Assembly: GCA_037576195.1 (NCBI GenBank)
Contig: CM075101.1
Location: 16,182,001-16,246,000, forward strand
Length of the DNA: 64,000 bases
Reading direction: 5' to 3'
From: Phytoseiulus persimilis
Lineage: Eukaryota; Arthropoda; Arachnida; Mesostigmata; Phytoseiidae
The position numbers and the translations under genes were made by a program. Below the pieces are notes generated by a model. The model was given only the letters and a program-made list of their open reading frames with translations. It was not told where the DNA came from and ran no database searches. Within the stretch, counting starts at the first letter, position 1. Every line of letters starts with the position of its first letter. Positions 34,914 through 45,230 of the stretch are shown here, piece after piece.

Positions 34914-37900
34914 GATTTCTATAAATATCGGGTGAGATTTGATGAGTTTCGCTGGAAAGAACGGGCTCTAACAATCATTCCCTAAATGATTGGAGCACAC
35001 TCCGTCGGATTGTCGCGTATCCTTATCAGTTCCCTCGCCTTTTCGAACCTTTTCATCTGGCGCGCTCGGTCCATTCCCAGCCATAGCTGCCGGGCTCCAA
35101 GCCGAGCTTAGAGGCTGCACATTTCGATGCAGTCACACACTACACGATTCCTCCTGCTTGAAGCTTTCCTGTCTACAACGGAAGCTTGTTAGCGCCTGCT
35201 ATGGCGTCGCACAGGGTATCGAGGAAAACATTCCAGGCATAGGCACGGATGGTCCTGAGCCGTCTCTCCTCTCGAGAGTGCTCGCTTCGTACGAGCGCCG
35301 AGAGCATTCCAAAATATAGATTCGACCAGAACTGCGAAGACGAAAACCTTCTCCACTTCCGCCACAGATAGGCAGCTCTCGAACCCGATGTTTGCTCGCG
35401 TGTTCGTTTCGACGGATGCCGCTCACTTCTGTGAGTTTTGATGTGTGTGTGTGTGTGTGTCTGCCTGCCGCAATCGCCCCCGGAATGGCGCCACGTAGGG
35501 GCAACCACTAATCTTGATGAGTGACACGAGCCTGCTGTGAGAATATAATGATGATGACTCTTTCGGTCTATCTGACCGAAACTCATGAAAGTGCAGGACA
35601 CGATTCGTCGTTGAATCATCGTAGGATTTGGAGCGTCGGATAGCAGGAGCTCGGAAAGGACCCGCGAAAAAAATGTTTGACGACTCGATGCTGATCGATA
35701 CGTAGAGATTGATTCTCTAGTCATCGCAATTCGATACACACATCCCCAGTGACGTAACCAAACGGTCTTGTCGCTCTATCGGGAAGCTACAATAGATTGT
35801 GTTCTCGTCGACAACTTCAGCTGGGCTTAATGTGACTGAAACTCACCTCGGACATGATTTTCTTCACCGATGATAGCTTGGCCGTACTGCCGCCAGATGG
35901 CGCCCCGGGAGTTTGCAATTGACTTGCAAAGGGGGGCTATCGAGCGGACTCGCAAGCTGATAGTTGTTCCAGCTTGCTTTCACGTTGTTGATGGGAGCCC
36001 ATGGTGACCTCGTCGTGAGAATTCCCCGCCACGATACGTTGGAACACTGTTGCGATTCGGATGATGACGGGACCGGGTTTGAGTGATCACAACACTCGAG
36101 TGTACTCTCCCCGTTTGTTTCTCTCCCGACACCGGCAACACGGATCGCTGATTTTGATCAGACACTTTTGAGGCACTTATTTAAGCTCTTGATATCCTCC
36201 AACGTTACCTCCAAAGTTGTCACTCAGAGTTGCGACTGGAAAGAGCTACTTTCCTTGGGCCCTTCTCCAGATATGAGTCACCTCGAACGATGCAGCCACA
36301 GGACATTTCCAAGGCGACGGGTATCTTTCTTGTGTTCTACCCCGGAGTTTACCCCGACGGATATCTTGTGGCGAAATGACTGGTCCTGCAAACTTCACAA
36401 CCGACCAAGCTGCAGTCTCTGGACAGTTAGAAGTTTGTCGGAGTTGCAGCTCTTATGACCGAGTTCGGCGCTGAGGCTTGCCAGTGCTGGCGAGCCCGAG
36501 AGTCCGCTCAATCTCGATGTTTCTACGCTGCCGTGATTCATCCAACTCGATCCTCCTTCGGGATGGCCAGATACTCTCCGGCGTCGCGAGAGTGACCTCG
36601 ACTCGCTGTTCGCGCGGCTTCCTACGATGTCCTCGGCGGAACTTCCATCCCGAGGTGTCTCCGACCGGCGCTCGGGATATCTCGACTGGGGTGGCAACTC
36701 CGGGCAGTTCGTTGTTTGACTCACTCCGAACTTTCACGAACGCGTTGCGTAACAGAAGTTTATCTCCTGCGTTCCCTTATGCACTCTGACAGCGACGCCG
36801 GAGAACGACGGCGTCGTCAGAGCCGATGTCAACCCACAGCACGCGTTTCGAGGGAGCGCTCAGCTCTCGGCGTCCGCCTCACCGCTCATCTCGGAGCGAG
36901 AGCAACTTTTTCAATCCCGTGCCGGGTCCTTCCGAGGATCGGCAACGCGACAACTAGGTCTGTCGAAACCACCGAAAACGAACCACTCTCCGCTGCGGCG
37001 GTCGAGATAGCGGCGGTCAATCTGTTGAAAACACTCGGCCGTTCGATCGACGCACAAAAACTTTCCTCGAATACGATCACTCTAGAGATGCAGCTTAACA
37101 CCGTGTGAGCGGCTCCCTTCGTCTGCTTCGCTCCTGGGGTACGAAGGCAGGGGTGAATGGTGGGAGAGGAGCACGGGTCGCTCAGGAGTGAGGGTCGCGT
37201 GGTCGTGGTCCCCACAGTGGTCCCCGTTGGAGTTAGCGATGTTGTTGTTGTCGTCATCGTCGTTTTCGTCGAGGTATTCCCTCGGAACCTGCTATGACCG
37301 GATGTGAGACCGAACTTTTTAGTTTAGCTTGCGAGCCCGAATCACTGCCCACCGAACAATTGAGTTTTCGCTGATGGGCTGCGAAACGAAAGCTCACTGT
37401 ATACAGGAAAAGTGCGAAGTTCAAAGAGCGAATCAAATCGCTGGTATTCTAACAAGGTTCCCATTTCTATCCCGACGCGACACCCGGTGATGAATTATGT
37501 CCGGCAGCAACGTTCTACCCACGTTTCGCTCGTCCAGCGAGACATCTGAGAGGATTCCCGACCGGTCCGGTCTTCCTTGGAAGCAGGCGAGCGGAAGCAG
37601 ACTCTCTGGAGAATGTATCCGCGATCGCGGGATAGCTGACATCGTGGAATCTGTTCCGTTTGAAAAAAAAGGCCTCGGTCGGCGGTCCTCCTGAAGATTT
37701 AGAGAAGACACAGCGGAAGCTCTCGAGCGCTTTTGAAAACTGCAACGACCTCAGACGATCATCCGCCTCTCTCACGGTGGATGAGAACTAACCTATGTAT
37801 TTAGGGTATATTCATGGTTGAAAAAGTGGTCCCTTATACGCCCGAGCTCAGGGTAATTAGTAAACGACTCTCAAAAGTTGCTCAGCTGGAACCTGCTGAG

Positions 37901-39700
37901 AGACGTCATTGTTTCGTAATGATTTGCCCGTCAGGAACTCCATCGCCGTGGTTCCCTTCAATATTCGGAGACAGTTATGATTGCGAACGGACTTTTTTCT
38001 TGGTCTCGAAACCGAACGATAACCTTCAGGTACGAGACCGCTCAATGCAGCGATGGAACGGATGGATCCGGTACGCACTCTCTGGAGCGTCCGATGCGAT
38101 CTGAAATACGGCGGTAAAAGACAAAACACTGCGAAGATTGGGCCAGTTGTCACTCTCTGAGCCGAAAGTCGGAGAAGCTTTCCTGTACATCTCTGAATCA
38201 TCCACCAGGGGTTTCCCTCTCTCAAAAGCCCTGCTCAAGGGAGTTGAGAGCCACAGAACTCCGATCCGAAATCAAGATTTGTGCCCCCGGATCTCGCCTT
38301 CTGCTCCAAGAATCGAGCGCTTCTGAAACAGCCTGACCACTGCACAGGGAGACGGCTCCGGGGGCCACTTGGAAGATCGACATTGCACCATCATCGATAG
38401 AAGATACGCCAGCGCCTCATATGAATCCATGAAAAACATTTGCTGTCTCGTTGCGCGCAATACACTCCGCTTCGGACGTTGACTTTTTTCGCACTATGCC
38501 ACCTCTTGACTATGCCACCGCTCGGTGCGAACCGGACTCACTGATGTCAGACATAAGTCTTTGGGGATGACACAGACTAACCCGTATCCCGCCCCGGTTC
38601 GTTGAGACATCGGGCCAAGGGAGCACGGGGCCACGCCCCGGGGTTTTCTGCAACTGATTCTGGAACTTCGGATCTCTCAACATGGATGCGTCGATCGAAT
38701 CGAGTCCCACGATTTCAAAGAGGATTGTCCTCCGGAAACCGTGACTGGTGCCTCGATCGCTCTCCAGATGGAAAACTGGAGGGTTGCAGACGGGTTGAGG
38801 CGTGTGCTGTCCGTAACATGCAATCCTATCCTCGTGATGAAGTTGAGCAGTGAGGAGGCGCCATTATTTTCTTCCATTCGCTCGATGTTCCCGTCTGGAG
38901 TTGAATCAGTCAGCGATCAATACCCCGAACCCTATGGGACCCGGGGCCGACTCCGTCGAGCCACTTCCGAATTCCCCACGGTGTCCACTGTATTTCATGC
39001 TGCGCCGCTTTCTCCTAATGGCTTGCATGCTGTTTCTCACCTGTCCTCACTCAGATATCGAATGTCATGTCAATACGAGAGTGCCGCGAACGTAGCGAAG
39101 AATCGGAGGACGGAAAAGGCTACTGCCCATCTACCCCCAATGGTATGAATTCATTCAAGGAGTGGATAACCCTATTAAAATCCGACACCATCTCAACTTT
39201 TCCGAGAGTTTGTTCTCTGCTGTGCCCTCCGGTCCAGTCGACAAGCGTTCCGCCACGTTCCGGCTTGTCGGTTTCCGCACCGATCCACTCTTAAAACGAC
39301 AGATGTGCTTCTCACCCAATCGGGAGTCGGGGATTCGGTTCTGCCGAGGAAACTTATTTGAGAGCCCACCTAACGGATCGGATGCTCGAAAAACAGCCAG
39401 CCCAGGATTCCCCACGGGGAGGTTGGAATCAGGAACGTGGTTCGTTGCGAGGTCGCTGGGAACTCGATCACGGATGCCCGGTACAGAAAAGGCGAGTATG
39501 AAAATCGACACGGCCGAATTTGGGGGATTCCCGCACGTTCTGACGATAAATTAACAGGAGACGATGGAAGGGGAAGAACGCATATCGAGATTGACGGACT
39601 GAGATAATTGTCCGAACGAAGAGCGAGAAGTCATTCATGACCGATCTCCGTTTGAGAGCGTCGTGAGGGACAGAAACAAAGCTTGTCAAGGCTGAGGCAG
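34914..39700. other. Intergenic stretch with ambiguous ORFs
   Basis: At 36716-37257 a + strand frame (130 codons ending LEMQLNTV) and a - strand Thr/Ser-rich frame (123 codons from the ATG at 37257) overlap, and neither could be preferred. Around 38620-39148 a + frame contains CVDRIESHDFKEDCPPETVT and might belong to the Tudor-like series that follows. That is not called, because the antisense frame there reads equally well. Confidence 0.3.
35442..35460. repeat. (TG)n microsatellite
   Basis: Nine TG units plus one T, uninterrupted, in noncoding DNA. Confidence 0.9.
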
Positions 39701-39862
39701 AAGCTCTACTTCTCCGAAGTCGACGGCAAGCTCTTCAAGAAGGTCCACATTGTCTCATACATGTATGATACCTTCTATAACAACGCCGTCCGGATCTGCG
39801 GAGTCTTTGTAGACTTCGGGAACGCGCGAAGCATTCCACGCTCTCCCCTGAAGTCTATTTAA
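39701..39862 (+). pseudogene. Tudor-domain-like coding block
   Basis: The block reads KLYFSEVDGKLFKKVHIVSY and, after a short insert, VRICGVFVDFGNARSIPRSP, ending at TAA 39860-39862. This matches the Tudor fold: an aromatic-basic pair after DG (LFKK for the usual WYRA), a following beta strand, the hallmark DFGN (usually DYGN), then a proline and a leucine at fixed distance. Third positions are strongly C/G, as in the well-supported genes here. Tudor domains bind methylated arginine or lysine, notably in piRNA-pathway proteins. There is no ATG and no good donor at the end, so it is a relic or an exon whose partners were not resolved. Confidence 0.4.
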
Positions 39863-41539
39863 ATCTCGTTACACTCGCTCTTCAGTTCGTTCCTGCACGT
39901 TGTTCCGCCACCCGCCCCCTGTGATGCTGTTTCCGAATGGGATAGAGGAGTCTCAGTCGGGTTCAGTGAGGTGGAGTCGATGTCGCGACGCAGAACAGGA
40001 CGATGGGACGAGCAGACTCCACGGAAATTTCGCACGGAATCCTTGTGTCCCCATGGGATTGACCGAGGTGCATTCATCGCTCGGCATGCGTGAGGTTTGT
40101 ACGTGAGCGAGAACAGGAGGTCGCGCGGAGAAAAGCTCAGAGTGGATCCTGGACCTGAACAGGCTCAAAACACCCGCTGAGGGTCTCACAAAGAAGTGGG
40201 GACGAGCCCAGGGAGGTGATCGGCAACGGGAGACCGCGTTTTTCGTTCCCAATCGTTTACAGGGGACCGATGGGCTCAACGAGATCGACTCCGGGAAGTG
40301 TCGATGGAGTTCCGATGAAAGGTCCGGAGCACTCGCATAATCGCATCCCCGTGCTCCAATATTCCGAACGCACTCGAAGCCCACACTCCCGTGCTCATTG
40401 TTGTGGGACATCAGTGTTCGGTGCTAGGGCTCGCGAATCCCAGCCACGGTACGATCGAAGAATGACGGACGGAATTTCAAAAGGCAAAGGCTGTTGCGTT
40501 GCCGAAACGTCCGCGGAGAACTCTCACGGCAAATTACAGAACGAAATGTCATGCCGAACGGCCGGTGTTCCATCAAGCGCGGAAGAAGTGTCACAGAAAC
40601 TCGGATGGCACAAAACAGAAACGGAGAAAAGACTCCAATGCGAAATTGAGAAAGAGAAACATCATCAATCGGTCGATCGCTGGAAGCGAAACGAGGAACC
40701 GGACATCGACTTGTACAGATTATCACCGAGGAGTGGTCAAATCCGCTCTTGGAGCCTGCCGATGAGTTGAACGCTTTGAGAATACCTGACTGCGATCAGT
40801 TTCACTGGCATTGAATCCAGAGAATATGTTCTCGAATAGGAAACGTTCACGATGTGGGTGTCTTCGCGCGATGTGCTGGAGTAGCCGTTTGGACGAACCA
40901 AGCGCGGCCGCGGAGAATCCGTGGTCACGTAGAGTTTCGGCGCTGAACGTTAACAACGCTGTCCCTCTGGTCTTCCTCCTCGCTGTGATCCCATTTCGTT
41001 ATTATCTCCTCAGGCTCCACAGCCCCTCACGGTACCCTCCTTCACGTCCCCCCCCCCTCCAAGCTCATCCTCCTATTTATAGATCCGCGCAGCCGCGTCA
41101 ATCCACTCCGTCGAGGCTCGCAAAATTTCCATCCAGAACTTCATCCCGCCTCTGCTACGCCAGACTAGCTGCGGACCGCTTTGATCTAGCTCGCTAGCTT
41201 GGTTCGAATCTGAGCTTCAACTGAAGTCTTGTCATGAGGAAATCCTTTCCGGCTTGTGAGACGAGGCTTGAAGTCACCAAATTCACAATGGCTGGAAGGC
41301 AACACTCGGCTGGAATCCGGCTCGAAGGACTCTCCGTTGTCTCTCAGCAGCCAATCAGAATTCTCTGACCGCTTTCCGTATTTTCGAGCTATCGAGAACG
41401 GTGCATATTCTGAGGCCACTGAGCTCTACAATGAGCGACGGAGAGCCGCGGGTCTGAGACCGAAACCTCAGGAACGGGAACAAAGGTGGAAACGGAGAGG
41501 GAATTTCAAGCAGACGCAAGACTATCACATTTGACCCCA

Positions 41540-42016
41540 CGAGGGGAGAGCCTGCTCCCAACTCTGGGCTTATGGGGAACGGACGATCTATTCCAACGAG
41601 GTACTTGGAAGTGGTTCAGGGCTGCGGTTGTCGAGTGGAAACAAACCGCCGGAGCGGTTGGCATAATGTACGGTTCCGGAGTCCGATATTCCGGGATGCC
41701 TCACCGCAACGCTCTACTCTACGCAGTCGTTATTGGGCTGACAGACTTCGGAATCGGTGAGCTGTTCACTATCGACACCATTCCAGTCATTCGAAGATAA
41801 TTCCTGTCATGAATGCGTTGCATTGCTCGATTCGCTAAGGAAATGAATGCATCGCAGTTTTGTGAGGATTTCCATCGAATGCAGATGACCCAGCCCCATG
41901 CCTTCCCGTTTTCGGCTATCGTCGTATATCTCAAAAACGGCAGGAACGTGCTAGCTCAATCAGTCGTCCAGGACTCTGCCTTCAAGCCCTCCTGGTCAGC
42001 ACTGTTCTTGAAGTGA
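41540..42016 (+). pseudogene. Extended-Tudor-like coding block with in-frame stops
   Basis: The first part contains GTWKWFRAAVVEWK, an excellent WYRAxV strand, and about 35 residues later AVVIGLTDFGIGELFTIDTI, resembling the DYGN strand of a Tudor domain. TAA (41798) and TGA (41810) interrupt it. The same frame then continues as FCEDFHRMQMTQ and FSAIVVYLKNGRNVLAQSVV, like the staphylococcal-nuclease-like half that follows Tudor cores in extended Tudor domains. A 54-nt intron from 41786 to 41839 would restore the frame, but its donor (GTCATT) is poor. It may be a decayed gene or a split exon pair. The antisense strand is also partly open. Confidence 0.33.
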
Positions 42017-44333
42017 ACTCAACTGAGCTTCCGTTCAGATATCAGTCAAGCATTCAACGGAATGATTTCAATGGCGTTTCTCTCGAGATACTCGCTCCAG
42101 GCGGTGGAATGTCATATCGCCCGACAAAGGAGCCAACTGACCGAGCGAATGCAGACCCATATATTTGTGGAAAGATTTTCCGTGGGACAAGCCCACGATA
42201 ATCCGACCAGGGCTCAACATCCGGCTGCGCTGTACTGCTGTGATCATGTGATGAACCGCGGCTTCCTTTCTCACGCACACAGGGGTACGATCGAGTTCAA
42301 AACAAATTCATTCACTTCATCCACCTTGCATGAGGGTTGCATCAAACTAGAGCAACGGATTGATGTCTGTCCTCGAGATCGTCAGAGGGCTTTATCACGA
42401 ATCCTCTCGATGCGGACGTGCTTCGCAGCTGTCGTAAGACATTTGGGTCCAGCGTTTGCCTTCCGTTTCGAGGAACAGGGAAAGAGCTCTCACATCGCCT
42501 CGAAGTAGGGATTCCACGTCATCCAAGATGGACTCTCAAATCGCTTGCCTCCGCATGGCATGAAGGCAGAGGTACCAAAACTGCAGATGGCATCATCGGA
42601 ATTCTCGGTAAGATTCAGCCTCTAACCCCAATCGGTTCAGTTCTCAATAATCTCTGCTGCAGATTCAGAGGTGCTGTGCCCCCGTCTGGATCACTCCAAG
42701 TTTAACGTTCCGAATCCGCTGGATCGAACTTATTTTGAGCAATATCAGCTGCTTTTCGAGCGATTCGTGTGTATTTCGTTAGGGAGTTTTCCAGAGTACC
42801 ATGAACTAGATACCCCATCCAGACTGGATTCCTACAATTTTGAAGAGCCTGGTAATTGAATTTGCGGAAATTCCCTCGGAGCAGGGGAGAATGGTCCTGT
42901 CTGAATCAGCGGATGTCATCAGTCGGATGGGCGCAGGAGCCGTCTTCCGGAGTCTTCCCACTGTGAAGACCACTGGTCGCTTCGAATCGGCTAGTTTTTG
43001 ACTGCAAACGACAAAAGATCAGGCCAGAGTGGGGCGATTGGAACACGGTGTCCCTCGTCAGGGCTGCCATGAACGGATGGTTTCCGAAAATGAGAAGATC
43101 TTCCTCCAATGCGGACATTTTATGCGATTATCTCCGGGAGTGACGTGCCGACATTTGTAATTTCTAGCTCCCGATTCAGAGATGATACTCGGTTGGATGA
43201 GGGCACAGAAGCGGACTGCGGCTCCGCTGTAGTCCGACATTTAATCGTTGCGGGAGCACCCTCCGACTCGTTCAGGCCGCTGTGCCGTCGACGCTACGTT
43301 TACTGAAGTGTTTCGAAGCGGTTGCCGAACAATTGATTGTGGTTAAAGAGGGTCAAGTTCTGCGTGAGGGAGCCCGCGACCGGTCAAGGAGGAGAGTTGT
43401 TCCTTCGGGGAACGAAGTTTCCCTCCGCAACTTTGAGAACTGGGTTTCGCGTCGCCGATGTTACCAAGCGTAGGACGTCGCAGCTGCCAGGAAGAGCCGG
43501 TGCCTCTGCAGGAGGAAGGCCTAGCGAGTTTCTGTCTGCTCGGGTGGCGATCACTCAAGAAGAACTAGTACCTGCAGGCGCAGCGAGAGGGCGCTGTCGC
43601 TGTTTGGTGTTGTTGATCCCTTTCCAGTGAGACAGTTGGCTGGCTGGTTGATGCTGGTCCCAACGTTGGTGCTCCGTGCCGTAGTCCGGACACACGAAGT
43701 AGGATCGTTCCAGCCGGCGCGGTGCCCGAGCCGCCTTGTGTTCGAGTTGACGCGTGTCCTCGATAGTTGATTGATTCATTCAGGCTCGCCACACACGTGA
43801 GCTCGCGCCCAGCGGAGATTCACCCGTCCTCGGAACGGGACGACGCCTTGTTTTCTCCGGAGCTCCTCACAGCGCAAGCTGGGAGCTAGCGTCACGTTTA
43901 TTCGCTTGTGGTAAGCGACTCCTCCGGTTAGCCGCTTGACAAGCTGCCGGCCACTTACCGGGCGGCGAGTCGACTCGGGAAACCACGGCAAGCACCTCGA
44001 GTTGAACAGCGTGTGTGCCTCAGTGGCAGGTGTTTCACGTGTACTGGAAAGCATCGGCTCCGTCCGGCAATTCTCGCGCGACGAATAAACCGTCCGCCGT
44101 GAACATTACGGAGAAGGACAGCTTGAACGGCTTAGGTCAGTCCCCACCCGAGTTCGATATTTCCGGCGTTTCATTTTTCTGCTGTGGCGTTCGGTCAACG
44201 CGGGTGCAATGGATTTTAGTTTCGTCGTGTGCTACATTCCGTCGAACCCGGTTCGCATCTACTAGGATATTTACTGAACAACTCGAACCCTCGTCTTTGG
44301 GATAAAGTCTACCAACTGAGTAAGTGGAAAGAA
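42017..44333. other. Unresolved stretch
   Basis: A + strand candidate exon pair (ending at a GTAAGA donor at 42609 and restarting after a CTGCAG acceptor near 42663, phase-compatible) encodes PNPLDRTYFEQYQLLFERF but shows no domain. At 44006-44134 (+) a frame reading VFHVYWKASAPSGNSRATNK looks coding. On the opposite strand a GTAAGT donor at 43958-43953 closes another candidate exon. These conflict and are not called as genes. Confidence 0.25.
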
Positions 44334-44339
44334 TTTATT
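44334..44339 (-). promoter_or_regulatory. Poly(A) signal AATAAA (- strand)
   Basis: A canonical AATAAA lies 55 nt downstream of the TAG at 44396-44394 on the same strand. It supports that frame being the 3' end of a transcribed gene. Confidence 0.4.
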
Positions 44340-44393
44340 GAATTGTGGACAGCGAGTCCTGGTTCACCAAGACTGAAGGGGGCATCGCGTCCC

Positions 44394-44803
44394 CTACGAG
44401 GTGGGCCGCCTTTTATAGCTCGTCGTCTTCCTCGTCACTTCTGGAACTTCTCCAGAATCGGAACTTGGTGTAAGCGCTGGAAACGGGGAGATCAAGGGCG
44501 AACATCGCGTCGGTGTCTGATTATTCTGGTGGGCTCCATTCGACTCATCATTGGCTGCCTGATTGCTTAATTGACCGAGTCGAGTCCTGCTTCGCATCGT
44601 GTGAATCGGGCGCGTCTTGACAGAGTTGTCGTCGGTCAACACGGGGTCTTCGAGTCTCTCTTGTGCGTGGTAAAATGATTGGTCACGTAAATCGGGCGTA
44701 CCAGAATCATCCTTTGTGCTCAACGGGCGTGAATGTTTCTTCCATTTTATCAGTTCAGCAGAATTCTCATCAGCAGTTCGCGTTTCAAACTGTTTATTGT
44801 AAT
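44394..44803 (-). CDS. Candidate terminal exon of an unassigned - strand gene
   Basis: An acceptor-like CAACGTAG (44811-44804) leads into 136 codons (with a split first codon) ending in TAG. The frame is polar and Ser/Thr/Asn/Asp-rich (TADENSAELIKWKKHSRPLS; VTRKTTSYKRRPTS at the end) and has clear RNY codon periodicity. There is no ATG near its start, so it would need upstream exons; none was located with confidence. A poly(A) signal follows at 44339. No domain was recognised. An oddity is that the C-terminal codons overlap a perfect TATAAAAG box. Confidence 0.35.
44410..44417 (-). promoter_or_regulatory. TATA-box-like TATAAAAG with initiator downstream
   Basis: TATAAAAG reads on the - strand, and TCAGTC with A at 44374 lies 43 bp downstream, further than the usual 28-34 bp. 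A strong GTAAGT donor follows at 43958. It could be a promoter for another - strand transcript, or simply coding sequence of the overlapping ORF. Confidence 0.2.
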
Positions 44804-44927
44804 CTACGTTGAAGCGAAACGACAAGATTGACGCCGGTGGCAGGCAGCGGCATGTCGTACAGGTCTTTCAAACAATAGCCACTCTGTACGAATAGCGACA
44901 GCTTGTGAAATCCTAGACGTTGTTTTC

Positions 44928-45230
44928 TCAGAAACGGTCGCCGTTCCCCTTGCCTCCCTCGCTTGACACATTGCTGCTTCGCTTTGCAGCTGGGATTCTC
45001 ATCGATCCACCAGCGTGTTTGAGTTCATTTCCCGATGTGCCCTCGGTCTCTGATTTTCCTGCGCAGCCCGAAATTTCTTCGAAATTCTCCGAATCGACAC
45101 CAAACTCGATAACCAGACTCGGTGTACTGTCGCGTGGGAAGTCAATTTTGAGATCCGTCAGCTTTCCACGCGCGCGGAGAGAACTAAGTAGACTCTCGTC
45201 GATCGATTTGATGGTTTTCCGGGTTGGCAT
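44928..45230 (-). CDS. Candidate small ORF or exon, unassigned
   Basis: An ATG-initiated 100-codon frame (ATG 45230-45228, TGA 44930-44928) reads KLTDLKIDFPRDSTPSLVIE, then FGVDSENFEEISG and a Gly/Ser/Asn-rich tail. Purine-first codons dominate, and hydrophobic/charged alternation suggests a beta-rich fold. An AATAAA 130 nt downstream (44798-44793) could end its transcript. No family was recognised. An overlapping + strand frame of 125 codons is also open, so strand assignment rests on codon pattern only. Confidence 0.3.
   Translation of the reverse strand: MPTRKTIKSIDESLLSSLRARGKLTDLKIDFPRDSTPSLVIEFGVDSENFEEISGCAGKSETEGTSGNELKHAGGSMRIPAAKRSSNVSSEGGKGNGDRF

Noticed and set aside
41140-41225. 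Possible tRNA T-arm (GGTTCGAATC)
   Set aside because: The T-stem pairs only with two wobbles, and no matching acceptor strand exists about 65 nt upstream.
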